Origin: Nitrospira sp. BO4
GTDB lineage: Bacteria; Nitrospirota; Nitrospiria; Nitrospirales; Nitrospiraceae
Reading direction: 5' to 3'
NCBI GenBank assembly: GCA_030144965.1
Contig: JAMPUU010000012.1
Coordinates: 372,001 to 436,000 of the forward strand
Length of the DNA stretch: 64,000 nucleotides
Positions 20,053 through 28,072 of the stretch are shown piece by piece. Each line of letters starts with the position of its first letter. Position 1 is the first letter of the stretch. The notes beneath the pieces were generated by a model, which was not told the DNA's origin, searched no databases, and worked only from the letters and a program-made list of their open reading frames with translations. A program made the translations under genes and the position numbers.

Positions 20053-20817
20053 TTATCCTTCCCGCTTCATGTGCTCGGCAGAATGACCAAACATTGCCGC
20101 ACTACCCGTCCCGCCTGGAGTCGGAGCGAACGCCATGGGGTTAGTGTGGGTCTTCCCGCCATGCACTTTGGACTGCGTGCCGGTAAACCGGACATTTTCA
20201 CCGTTCTCCGGCAACTTGATTCCCATCTCCTCACGGATACGCTTGAAAATCTGAGCCACACGCTTGATCTTCAGCGTATCGGAGTCTCGGATCGTCAGCA
20301 TCGCATCTTCATGGCCTTGCTCTGCACAAACCGCCATCGTGCAGCAATTGGTTCCAGCCCTGATCATTTTGAGGGTGAGATTCGCATAATGGCAATGCAC
20401 ACCGATAAAGATGCATGCTTCGATCTTATTGCCCCAGATCGTCAGATTCGGATGATTGGGATTGATCACTTCTTCGGGATCGATCTTCGGGTATTTCGGC
20501 CGATAATCCGGCATCGGAATGATCATGACTTCAGGAATCTGCGCCGCGATTTCGAGCGTCGCCTTCGCTTTTTCTACTGCGTGATCGTTCCAAGCCCACA
20601 GGAGGAGAGGACCTGGGAAAATAGTAGCATTTGGGCTCGTGAGCATCTTCCGAGCCATCTCTTCAATGACGACCTCTTCATTCGGCTCGAGGAGGCCATA
20701 GTACAATGCCTGCCCGGGATCCGGAAGGGCTACACCTAACTGCGCTGCGGACGGCGGATGAAATCCAGCTGGACCCGGTACGATGATCCGCTCTCTCGTA
20801 TCTTGTGTAGTTGCCAC
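20053..20817 (-). CDS. 2-oxoacid:ferredoxin oxidoreductase, epsilon-type fifth subunit
   Basis: The 254-residue protein lacks cofactor motifs I can assign. It has four scattered cysteines (CIFIGVHCHYANL, GTNCCTMAVC) in a compact alpha/beta-looking middle. Its place between the delta and alpha genes fits the epsilon subunit known from the five-subunit enzymes of Hydrogenobacter and Aquifex, whose role is unclear. The start is GTG, with GGAAGGGGAG before it. The C-terminal 50 residues are glycine- and threonine-rich. The subunit assignment is by operon position and length. Confidence 0.7.
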   Translation of the reverse strand: MATTQDTRERIIVPGPAGFHPPSAAQLGVALPDPGQALYYGLLEPNEEVVIEEMARKMLTSPNATIFPGPLLLWAWNDHAVEKAKATLEIAAQIPEVMIIPMPDYRPKYPKIDPEEVINPNHPNLTIWGNKIEACIFIGVHCHYANLTLKMIRAGTNCCTMAVCAEQGHEDAMLTIRDSDTLKIKRVAQIFKRIREEMGIKLPENGENVRFTGTQSKVHGGKTHTNPMAFAPTPGGTGSAAMFGHSAEHMKREG

Positions 20818-20838
20818 GCCTGACTCCCCTTCCTTAAC

Positions 20839-21162
20839 TTACCCGACGACAGGACTTGCTAGAACCGCCGTGGTGCTCTTCTCACCATAAGTAATGTTGT
20901 CGGTCAATGCCGCTTTGGGCAATTGATCGATCATGATCATCTTGATGGCATTGTTCTTCGCCATGTTGTCACAGACCCATACGCACTGCGCGCACCCCTT
21001 GCAGCGGTCTACGGCCACATAGGCGGAACCGTATTTGAACCCGCGATCTTTCCCCATCTCATCACTGTAATTGATCGTGTTGGCTTCCGGGCAGTATTGC
21101 GTGCAGAGCTTGCAACTCTTTGCGGCACAAATTTCAATACTGATATCAGCTACGAGGTACAT
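20839..21162 (-). CDS. 2-oxoacid:ferredoxin oxidoreductase, ferredoxin-like delta subunit
   Basis: The 107-residue protein has two cysteine groups, CAAKSCKLCTQYCP and CKGCAQCVWVCD, consistent with two [4Fe-4S] clusters of the bacterial ferredoxin fold. A 24-residue insertion containing YVAVD separates them. It would carry electrons between external ferredoxin and the thiamine site on the beta subunit. AAAGGAG precedes the ATG. The genes on both sides are within 25 bases. Confidence 0.87.
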   Translation of the reverse strand: MYLVADISIEICAAKSCKLCTQYCPEANTINYSDEMGKDRGFKYGSAYVAVDRCKGCAQCVWVCDNMAKNNAIKMIMIDQLPKAALTDNITYGEKSTTAVLASPVVG

Positions 21163-21183
21163 GAAAACTCCTTTATGGCTCGG

Positions 21184-21900
21184 CTATGCGGTAGCCGCTG
21201 CCACTGGTTCTTCAGCACGTTTGACGTCGGCAGCAGCCCAACCATGGTCGACGGCGTAGTTCCATCCCGCGCGCATGACCGCGACGTTCTTTTCGATCAG
21301 TTCCTGCTTCTTTTTGAACTTTCGCTCAACAACGCTATCGAGTGCGGCTGTACCGCCGGATACCACGAAGCCTTTTCCGAGGAACCGATCCTTCACCGCC
21401 TGATCCAATCCAGCCATGCTCGTCAGGCCTGTAATCGCACCGATACAGCCCATCAGAGCCATGTTGGTGGCGAGGTCCATGCCTGCGACCTCCAATGAGA
21501 TCTTCGTCGCCGGGAAATAATAGAGCTTCGCGCGACGCTCCTGTAGCTCACGCGCCTGATCCCTGTGTAAATTCATCGGGCCATCATTATTGATCAGCGC
21601 AATCCCGTCCTCTTTCAGACCAAAGTAGAACGGCATCGTATAGGATTTTCCGTGCGTAATGACCTGTGGATGAAAGATGATGATGATGTGCGGAAATGTG
21701 ATTTCACCGATTTCATAGATAGGCTCATCCGAAACACGGACGTAGCTTTCGACCGGCGCCATTCGCTTTTCCGATCCGTAAAACGGCACGATGGTGCTTT
21801 CACCACCGGCGTTGATGACGGCTGTGCTCAGAATATGCGAGCCGGTCACAACACCCTGTCCACCGACACCTGCCATTCGAATGTTGAATCGCTTCGCCAT
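21184..21900 (-). CDS. 2-oxoacid:ferredoxin oxidoreductase, gamma subunit
   Basis: The 238-residue protein matches the gamma domain: MAKRFNIRMAGVGGQGVVTGSHILS at the start, then the SEKRMAPVESYVRVSDEPI region and ALMGCIGAITGLTSM. In the family this subunit contributes to CoA binding and the interface with alpha and beta. AAAAGGAG lies nine bases before the ATG. It sits between the beta and delta genes. Confidence 0.9.
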   Translation of the reverse strand: MAKRFNIRMAGVGGQGVVTGSHILSTAVINAGGESTIVPFYGSEKRMAPVESYVRVSDEPIYEIGEITFPHIIIIFHPQVITHGKSYTMPFYFGLKEDGIALINNDGPMNLHRDQARELQERRAKLYYFPATKISLEVAGMDLATNMALMGCIGAITGLTSMAGLDQAVKDRFLGKGFVVSGGTAALDSVVERKFKKKQELIEKNVAVMRAGWNYAVDHGWAAADVKRAEEPVAAATA

Positions 21901-21924
21901 AGTTCAGACTCCTTTTCGTCGTCC

Positions 21925-22827
21925 TTAGGCCTTACCTGGAATGGCACCGGCGGGAGCGGTCGGCTTCGGGAGATATTCCTTGTAACCATACCGATCGGCT
22001 AGATACTGTTTTGCCTCGTCGCTGACGTATTCCGTGAACTGATACCGATCGTTCTCGACCGTCTTCGCATCTTCCATGACTTTGTCGGTAGGAATCGCGT
22101 ACTCGATATTGCAGGAAGTATACGCCTGAATGTAGCTCGAGCCGACTTCGCGAGCGATCAAGACGGCCTTCTTAATGACGCTTTCTACACGGCGTGGATT
22201 ATTCGGCACCACCGTCGCCACATAGGCGCAACCCGCAACCTTCGCCATCTGTAACATATCCATCTTCTCGAACTTCTTGCCGAGAGGGGCCATCTTCAGC
22301 ACGGCGCCCCGATTGGTCATGCCGCTTTCCTGACCACCGGTATTCCCATACACTTCGTTGTCCAACATGATGGTCGTAAATCGCTCCTTGCGGAACCACG
22401 AATGGAGAACCTGTTGGAATCCGATATCCGCCGTTCCACCATCGCCAGCCATCACGACCACATCCTTCGGCTTATCGCCGAAGCGAAGACGGAGGCCACG
22501 GGACAGGCCGCTCGCCACGCCGTTTTGGTCGCCGTAGTTGCCGTAGACGAAAGGAATCGCCGCCTGAGAGATGGCAAGACGACCGCATCCGGCTGTTCCG
22601 ACAGTAATGGTATCTTCGGGATTGGGAAACGCGATCATGGCAAGCCGGATGAAGAGCGTCATCGCGCAACCGGCACACATGGGATGCTCCTCCAACACTT
22701 CCTTGAAACTTCCCATCTGTGAGACCGTGACCTTTTTCCCAAAAGGTCCATGCTCCACCATATCCCGGTATTCTTTTGGCATAAACTTTTCGAACCCATT
22801 CGAAAATTTGACATAATCAAGACTCAT
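21925..22827 (-). CDS. 2-oxoacid:ferredoxin oxidoreductase, thiamine-binding beta subunit
   Basis: The 300-residue beta subunit has the thiamine diphosphate motif GDGGTADIGFQQV...LDNEVYGNTGGQESG and a cysteine cluster ligand pattern (CAGCAMTLFIR, GTAGCGRLA). It is the first gene of the operon, 24 bases before gamma. A GGGAGGTG ribosome site and a sigma70-like promoter at 22962-22991 lie upstream. Substrate choice (pyruvate or 2-oxoglutarate) cannot be read with confidence. Confidence 0.92.
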   Translation of the reverse strand: MSLDYVKFSNGFEKFMPKEYRDMVEHGPFGKKVTVSQMGSFKEVLEEHPMCAGCAMTLFIRLAMIAFPNPEDTITVGTAGCGRLAISQAAIPFVYGNYGDQNGVASGLSRGLRLRFGDKPKDVVVMAGDGGTADIGFQQVLHSWFRKERFTTIMLDNEVYGNTGGQESGMTNRGAVLKMAPLGKKFEKMDMLQMAKVAGCAYVATVVPNNPRRVESVIKKAVLIAREVGSSYIQAYTSCNIEYAIPTDKVMEDAKTVENDRYQFTEYVSDEAKQYLADRYGYKEYLPKPTAPAGAIPGKA

Positions 22828-22961
22828 CAGGCACCTCCCTATATCGTGAGCAACGGCAGACCGCTGCTTATATTCCGCACACTATCGCATGCAACGAAAA
22901 AACTTGGGGACTTGAGGATCTGGACAATCGAACCAACACTCTCGACCACTAAATCCCGGCC

Positions 22962-22991
22962 ATCCTAGCAAAGCCGAAAAAAGACTGTCAA
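22962..22991 (-). promoter_or_regulatory. Candidate promoter of the oxidoreductase operon
   Basis: On the minus strand there is TTGACA (22991-22986), an 18-base spacer, and TAGGAT (22967-22962). Transcription would begin near 22955, leaving a leader of about 128 bases before the beta subunit. It is the only strong -35 element in this gap. Confidence 0.65.
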
Positions 22992-23227
22992 TCTTGCTCC
23001 AGCCTTTTCTCGCCCCCATGGTTGCTCTACTACACGTAACCCGATCGTCTACACACCTGTAAAGATTATAACGCCACGGAAATCAAAGCAACTTCTAAGT
23101 GGGCCCAGGGCATCCGAAAGAAGGCCTAGATCCCACTGGCTGGATAGGCCATTCGCCCCAAATATCTCAAACGATCGACCAGTACGCATGAAGGTCTCCA
23201 AATGTTTCAACAATTCATGTTTAGAGA
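22992..23227. other. Gene-free part of a divergent intergenic region
   Basis: The 436 bases between the oxidoreductase operon and the MetV-like gene hold the two divergent promoters at their ends. In this middle part I see no open frame with a ribosome site, no RNA gene, and no obvious repeat or hairpin. Confidence 0.6.
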
Positions 23228-23256
23228 TTGCCGATTCGCCGCGTTCCGTTTACACT
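23228..23256 (+). promoter_or_regulatory. Candidate promoter giving a leaderless mRNA
   Basis: TTGCCG (23228-23233), a 17-base spacer and TACACT (23251-23256) are followed by seven bases and the ATG at 23264. Transcription is therefore expected to start at the initiation codon. No Shine-Dalgarno sequence is present. Confidence 0.55.
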
Positions 23257-23263
23257 GACTTTT

Positions 23264-23512
23264 ATGCTACTACGGGTCCTCATCCCGGGCGAAGATGATG
23301 CGGGCATCCACGTTGGCGGGGTCCATAAACGCCCGCCGATTCCGGACGATTCGATCAAGGCTGAATGCCCGAAGTTCATGGCACACGGCCCTTGCGGAGG
23401 TGTCCGTCGGGGTGGTCTGTGCGAAGTCTATCCCGAAATGAAATGTCCATGGGTCACGCTCTATATTGAATTGGAAAAAATCGGTCAGACCGAATGGATG
23501 AAGCAAGTGTGA
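23264..23512 (+). CDS. MetV-like zinc protein (methylenetetrahydrofolate reductase C-terminal domain)
   Basis: The 82-residue protein contains ECPKFMAHGPCGGVRRGGLCEVYPEMKCPW, the four-cysteine signature of the small MTHFR C-terminal (MetV) domain. In MetFV enzymes of acetogens MetV is the partner of MetF. Here metF lies 2.7 kb away on the other strand (26235-27122) and lacks this domain, so the two products are candidate partners. The ATG at 23264 is chosen over the in-frame ATG at 23228 because a promoter ends right before it. queF follows after 25 bases. Confidence 0.78.
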   Translation: MLLRVLIPGEDDAGIHVGGVHKRPPIPDDSIKAECPKFMAHGPCGGVRRGGLCEVYPEMKCPWVTLYIELEKIGQTEWMKQV

Positions 23513-23537
23513 AGAGACGGGCGGAGTAGAGGAGACC

Positions 23538-23939
23538 ATGAGGGGTAAGCAGAAGACCACGAAATTGGGCTACAATGAGCGGCACGCGAGAAGCGGTATC
23601 GACTCTCCTCTGCCTCAACTCGAAACTTTCCCAAATCAGTATAAGGGGTATGAAATAACGATTGAGATTCCCGAGTACACTGCGATCTGTCCCAAGACTA
23701 ATCTGCCTGACTTCGGGACCATCACGCTGCACTACATGCCTGATAAAAAATGTCTCGAACTAAAATCCCTCAAGACATACATCCATGCCTATCGCAATCT
23801 CGGCATCTTCTATGAAAATGCCGTCAACCGAATCCTCCACGATGTCGTCACGTCCAGCCGACCCGTTTGGGCGAAAGTGACCGGTACTTTCACCGCACGA
23901 GGCGGACTGTCGAGCAAAATAGAAGCCAAGTTTCCATAA
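23538..23939 (+). CDS. queF: NADPH-dependent 7-cyano-7-deazaguanine reductase
   Basis: The 133-residue unimodular QueF reduces preQ0 to preQ1 in queuosine tRNA biosynthesis. The catalytic cysteine and aspartate are in the motif YTAICPKTNLPDFGTI, and the QueF signature appears as LELKSLKTYIHAYRN. A GGAG ribosome site precedes the ATG. It may be cotranscribed with the MetV-like gene upstream. No other queuosine gene is in the window. Confidence 0.95.
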   Translation: MRGKQKTTKLGYNERHARSGIDSPLPQLETFPNQYKGYEITIEIPEYTAICPKTNLPDFGTITLHYMPDKKCLELKSLKTYIHAYRNLGIFYENAVNRILHDVVTSSRPVWAKVTGTFTARGGLSSKIEAKFP

Positions 23940-24039
23940 CTGAAAACTCGAATGGACTGAATCTGCCGGTGAGATGTCACAGTTTCGCCTCAGTGTTGTC
24001 ACGACAAGTTGAACGCGAAAGGAGAATGATCCTTCATCC

Positions 24040-24846
24040 ATGGCCACCTATGCGATCGGCGATGTGCAGGGATGCCATGATGCCTTACAACGGCTTATTG
24101 AGCATATTCAGTTCGACCCGACTGTCGACCGGCTCTGGTTCGTCGGTGATTTGGTGAACCGCGGTCCGGATTCGCTTCATGTCCTCCGCTATCTCAAGGA
24201 TCTGAAGGAGAGGGCCGTTGTCGTGCTGGGCAACCATGACCTGTTCCTCCTTGCCGTTGCGGAGAACGTTGTCGCAGTCCGCCCTGAAGACACCCTCCAG
24301 GCCGTCCTTGAAGCGCCGGATCGTGATGAGCTTCTCGCATGGGTCCGCCAACAACGGCTCTTCTATCGCGAAGATCCTTTCGCCCTTGTCCACGCAGGCT
24401 TACTGCCTCAATGGTCGATCGAAGAAGCTCAACAGCTGGCCCATGAGGTTGAAACCGGCTTGCGGGGCCCGTTTTATCGGGACATTCTCCAAGCTCTCTA
24501 TCCCAGCAAACACTTACAATGGTCCTCAACCTTGACCGGTTTCACTCGACTCGCAACCATCTTGAAAGTCTTCACAAGACTTCGGGCTTGCTCTCCCAAT
24601 GGTCGGATGGAATCTACTTACAGTGGCCCCCCCGAACGAATCCCCGTCGGATATGTCCCCTGGTTCAAAATTGAAGACCGATCCCATCGCGACACGACCA
24701 TCGTCTGTGGACACTGGGCTGCGTTAGGACTCCACTGCGAAGAACATCTTTTAGCCATCGACAGTGGCTGCGTGTGGGGACGGCAGCTGACAGCGTTACG
24801 GTTGGAAGACCGGACGGTCTTTCAGGTGCCCTGTAACGGCGTGTGA
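24040..24846 (+). CDS. apaH: Bis(5'-nucleosyl)-tetraphosphatase, symmetrical
   Basis: This 268-residue metallophosphoesterase hydrolyses Ap4A to two ADP. Metal-binding motifs are in order: GDVQGCHDAL, FVGDLVNRGPDSL, and VLGNHDLFLLAVA. The later histidines are in VHAGLLPQW and CGHWAALGL. AAAGGAG lies upstream of the ATG. The next gene starts within two bases of its stop, suggesting coupling. Confidence 0.94.
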   Translation: MATYAIGDVQGCHDALQRLIEHIQFDPTVDRLWFVGDLVNRGPDSLHVLRYLKDLKERAVVVLGNHDLFLLAVAENVVAVRPEDTLQAVLEAPDRDELLAWVRQQRLFYREDPFALVHAGLLPQWSIEEAQQLAHEVETGLRGPFYRDILQALYPSKHLQWSSTLTGFTRLATILKVFTRLRACSPNGRMESTYSGPPERIPVGYVPWFKIEDRSHRDTTIVCGHWAALGLHCEEHLLAIDSGCVWGRQLTALRLEDRTVFQVPCNGV

Positions 24847-24847
24847 G

Positions 24848-25384
24848 ATGATGGTGAATGAGCCGACGCCGCCCAATCCGAACTGGCCGCGTTACTCCAC
24901 ACAACCATTTCCTTCGTACCGTTTTGTGCCTGGCCTGACACCACACCCACGCCGTGATCCAAGCGGACATTCATATGGTAAGCGGGAGCCAAAACCAACC
25001 CGGTTCGCCGCAGATGAATGGCAAACTTCAGAGAATTACTTGTACGGGATCGACCTCTATAATTTTGCCTATTGGTGGGAATGTCATGAGATTTTTGAGG
25101 GACTGTGGCACGCGGCCGGACACAACAGTGAGCAAGGAAACTTTTTTCAAGCTCTCATCCAGTTTGCCGCATCAAACTTGAAATGGTTTCTAGGCAACGA
25201 GAACGCTGCACGGAAACTTGCCCGCAACGGGTTAGACCGGTTACAAAAGGTCTCTTCTCCCTACATGGGCATCGATGTGACTGCTTTTACCGAAGGGTAC
25301 AAAACGACAACCTGGGAAGGCTCAGAATTCCGACCTGTTCTCTTCACACTTCTGACCTACGACTCCTCGCAAAAGCCGGGATAA
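24848..25384 (+). CDS. DUF309-family protein
   Basis: The 178-residue protein contains the DUF309 core: NFAYWWECHEIFEGLWHAAGHNSEQGNFFQALIQFAASNLKWFLGN, with a His-Glu pair conserved in the family. Its N-terminal 60 residues are proline- and basic-rich and probably flexible. The family's function is unknown. It starts one base after the apaH stop (ATGATG; either codon is possible), so the two are likely co-translated. It is convergent with panB. Confidence 0.8.
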   Translation: MMVNEPTPPNPNWPRYSTQPFPSYRFVPGLTPHPRRDPSGHSYGKREPKPTRFAADEWQTSENYLYGIDLYNFAYWWECHEIFEGLWHAAGHNSEQGNFFQALIQFAASNLKWFLGNENAARKLARNGLDRLQKVSSPYMGIDVTAFTEGYKTTTWEGSEFRPVLFTLLTYDSSQKPG

Positions 25385-25446
25385 CTGACTCAGCGGGAAC
25401 GAGGCCGCTTGCCCACATGCACGTCGAGTCGAGAAACGATGCCGAT

Positions 25447-26235
25447 TTAGTGGTAGCTCTCGGAGTCGTTGGGGAATTTTCCCTGCTCGACTTCTTCCTT
25501 GTAACGATTCAGCGCTTGAAGGGCATCCGCTTTAAGGTGAGCGTAGGTTTTGACGAATCTCGGGGTGAAGCCATCAAAGAGACCAAGCAGATCGTAGAGC
25601 ACGAGAACCTGGCCGTCACAGTGTGGACCCGCGCCAATCCCGATGGTGGCTATCGAAAGGGCTTGGGTAATTTTCTTGGCCAACCCGACAGGCACCGCTT
25701 CCAACACGAGAGCGAATGCCCCGGCCGCCTCGAGCGCTTGAGCATCTTCCAATAGTCTGGAGGCTTGATCTTCGACTTTACCTTGGACCTTGTAGCCACC
25801 AAGCGCATGGACCGATTGCGGGGTCATGCCTAAATGGCCCATGACAGGAATCCCAATGCTCACGATCGCCTTGACTCGATCCGCTACCGCGGCGCCTCCC
25901 TCCAGCTTCACGGCGGCGGCCCCGGCTTGCAGTAACCGGCCCGCATTGCGCACAGCCTCTTCCGTGCTCACCTGGTAGGACATAAACGGCATATCGCTGA
26001 TCACCAGACACTGCTGTGCGGCACCGGCTACCAGTTTCGTATGGTACAGCATGTCCTCCATCGTGACCGCGAGCGTATTGGGTTTTCCTTGCACAACGAC
26101 GCCCAGCGAATCTCCCACCAGGATCGCGCGAATCCCCGCTTGCTCCACAATGCGAGCGAAGAGCGCATCGTAGGCCGTCACGACGACCATCTTCTTTTTC
26201 TCTCGTTTGTACTGCTGGAAATCGAGGATGGTCAT
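25447..26235 (-). CDS. panB: 3-methyl-2-oxobutanoate hydroxymethyltransferase
   Basis: The 262-residue PanB transfers a hydroxymethyl group from 5,10-methylene-THF to 2-oxoisovalerate in pantothenate synthesis. Family motifs are visible: VVVTAYDALFARIVEQAGIRAILVGDSLGVV, the Lys in AVKLEGG, GHLGMTPQSV and TIGIGAGPHCDGQVLV. Its ATG overlaps the metF stop by one base (TGATG), so translation is coupled. The grouping with metF and folD makes sense because all three use methylene-THF. Confidence 0.95.
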   Translation of the reverse strand: MTILDFQQYKREKKKMVVVTAYDALFARIVEQAGIRAILVGDSLGVVVQGKPNTLAVTMEDMLYHTKLVAGAAQQCLVISDMPFMSYQVSTEEAVRNAGRLLQAGAAAVKLEGGAAVADRVKAIVSIGIPVMGHLGMTPQSVHALGGYKVQGKVEDQASRLLEDAQALEAAGAFALVLEAVPVGLAKKITQALSIATIGIGAGPHCDGQVLVLYDLLGLFDGFTPRFVKTYAHLKADALQALNRYKEEVEQGKFPNDSESYH

Positions 26236-27122
26236 CAGTCCAACTCGGCCTTGGTGATGATTTCTCTCAACCGATGTGTCGCTTTGATCGCCATGATATG
26301 GACACCGTCGCAGTGTGGCCGCACCGCCTTGATCGTCCGTACGGCGATGTCGACCCCGACATCCTCGGCTCTCTCTCCGGCGGCCTTGAGTTCTTCGATC
26401 ATCTCGCTTGGCACTGAGATGCCCGGAATGTTGGCGTTCATGAACTCAGCCATCTTGTGATTGCGCAACACAAGAATACCGGCCAGGACCTTCACTTTGA
26501 ATGGCCGGATCGCCTTCATAAAGCTCCCGAACTGCTCCGGATGGTACACCGCCTGGGTCTGAAAGAATTGGGCACCCGCCTTCACCTTCACTTCAAACTT
26601 AGCAAGCATAGGTCCCAGCGGATCAGCTTCCGGAGTCACAGCCGCGCCGATGGTAAACGCCGTCGAGCCGTCCAGTTTATGGCCGGTCATGTCGTGCCCA
26701 TTGTTCAATCCCTGCACAAGCTGCATCACTTGAACCGAATCAAGATCGTAGACCGGTTTGGCTTCCTTGTGATCACCGACGGTCGGGTAATCGCCGGTGA
26801 GGCACAGAATATTTCGAATCCCGAGCATATGCCCACCCATCAAATCCGACTGCATCGCAATTCGGTTGCGATCACGACAGGTCAACTGCATCACGGGATC
26901 ATGCCCTAGTTCATACAGGAGGCGGCAGACCGGCAGCGAGCCGGCACGAACCACGGCCGCCGTATTGTCGGTGACGTTCACTCCGTGGACACGCCCTACT
27001 AACTGCTTGGCGTTCTCCAGCACGGACGAGATGTTCGTGCCCTTGGGAGGATTGTATTCAACCGTGACGGCGAACGTGCCTCGGTTGAGAATATCGATTA
27101 AGCGCTGTGGCTCTCGGCTCAT
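26235..27122 (-). CDS. metF: 5,10-methylenetetrahydrofolate reductase
   Basis: This 295-residue TIM-barrel protein has the MTHFR features PLVFAVTVEYNPPKGT-like start (FAVTVEYNPPKGTNIS), NVTDNTAAVVRAGSL, LTCRDRNRIAMQSDLMGGHMLGI and GAQFFQTQAVYHPE. It reduces methylene-THF to methyl-THF using FAD. It lacks the C-terminal zinc domain, which may be supplied by the MetV-like gene at 23264. It lies 10 bases after folD and overlaps panB. Whether NADH or ferredoxin-linked electrons are used cannot be told. Confidence 0.92.
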   Translation of the reverse strand: MSREPQRLIDILNRGTFAVTVEYNPPKGTNISSVLENAKQLVGRVHGVNVTDNTAAVVRAGSLPVCRLLYELGHDPVMQLTCRDRNRIAMQSDLMGGHMLGIRNILCLTGDYPTVGDHKEAKPVYDLDSVQVMQLVQGLNNGHDMTGHKLDGSTAFTIGAAVTPEADPLGPMLAKFEVKVKAGAQFFQTQAVYHPEQFGSFMKAIRPFKVKVLAGILVLRNHKMAEFMNANIPGISVPSEMIEELKAAGERAEDVGVDIAVRTIKAVRPHCDGVHIMAIKATHRLREIITKAELD

Positions 27123-27132
27123 GGATAGCCCC

Positions 27133-27993
27133 TCATATCATTCCTGCTGCTCTCCTGGCGGACTCCACTGTATTTTCGAGCAGCATCGCGATGGTCATCG
27201 GGCCAACTCCACCCGGAACAGGGCTGATCCAACCGGCTTTCTGGCTCACAGCTTCGAAGTCGACATCGCCGCACAACCTACCCTCAGGAGTTTTGTTCAT
27301 ACCCACGTCGATGACGACCGCTCCCTCGCGCACCATGTCGGCCGTTACGAACTTCGCCTTTCCGATCGCGACCAACAGTAAATCTGCCTCACGGCAAACC
27401 GCAGGAAGGTCTTTCGTTTTCGAATGGCAAATCGTCACCGTCGCATTCCTCTGGAGCAGCATCAACGCCAACGGCTTTCCGACAATATTGCTTCGTCCCA
27501 GTACAACCGCCCGCTTCCCCTCAATCGTCACGCCGGCCGATTCAATCATCTTGATGACGCCTTTAGGGGTACACGCCTCGAATACGGGATGCCCTTCCAC
27601 AAGCCGGCCGAAGTTGTACGGATGAAAGCCATCTGCATCCTTGAGCGGCGAGACGGCTTCCAGAATGACCTTGCTGTCGATATGCTTGGGAAGCGGGAGT
27701 TGAACCAGGATTCCATGGATTTTAGGGTCGGCATTCTTTTTGTCGATCAGCGCCAAGAGCTCAGCCTGCGTCGTGCTGGCCGGGAGCTTGTGGTCGTCGA
27801 CATGAATCCCCGCTAATTCACAGGCCTTTTGCTTATTACGAACATAGACATGCGAGGCAGGATCGTCACCGACCAAAATGGTTGCCAGACCCGGTTTAAT
27901 CGATTTCTTGGCGAACAACTCCGCGGATGCCTCCGCCAGACGATCACGAACCTGCTGCGCGAGCGCTTTTCCATCAATCAATCGTGCGGTCAC
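27133..27993 (-). CDS. folD: Methylene-THF dehydrogenase / methenyl-THF cyclohydrolase
   Basis: The 286-residue bifunctional FolD interconverts methylene-, methenyl- and 10-formyl-THF. Conserved parts are SHVYVRNKQKACELAGI with the catalytic lysine, GILVQLPLPKHID, VVLGRSNIVGKPLALMLL and DVGMNKTPEGRLCGDV. I start at the GTG at 27993 (VTARLIDGKALAQQ), which gives the normal FolD N-terminus and has GGGGAGGGGGG upstream. The in-frame ATG at 28038 would add 15 atypical residues. It is first in folD-metF-panB. Confidence 0.94.
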   Translation of the reverse strand: MTARLIDGKALAQQVRDRLAEASAELFAKKSIKPGLATILVGDDPASHVYVRNKQKACELAGIHVDDHKLPASTTQAELLALIDKKNADPKIHGILVQLPLPKHIDSKVILEAVSPLKDADGFHPYNFGRLVEGHPVFEACTPKGVIKMIESAGVTIEGKRAVVLGRSNIVGKPLALMLLQRNATVTICHSKTKDLPAVCREADLLLVAIGKAKFVTADMVREGAVVIDVGMNKTPEGRLCGDVDFEAVSQKAGWISPVPGGVGPMTIAMLLENTVESARRAAGMI

Positions 27994-28072
27994 AGTCCCC
28001 CCTCCCCTGTAGCTATTTAGCCGGTAAAATCGTTGCAACTTAGCAGGTGAATTTTATGCAAGTCAACGCTGA

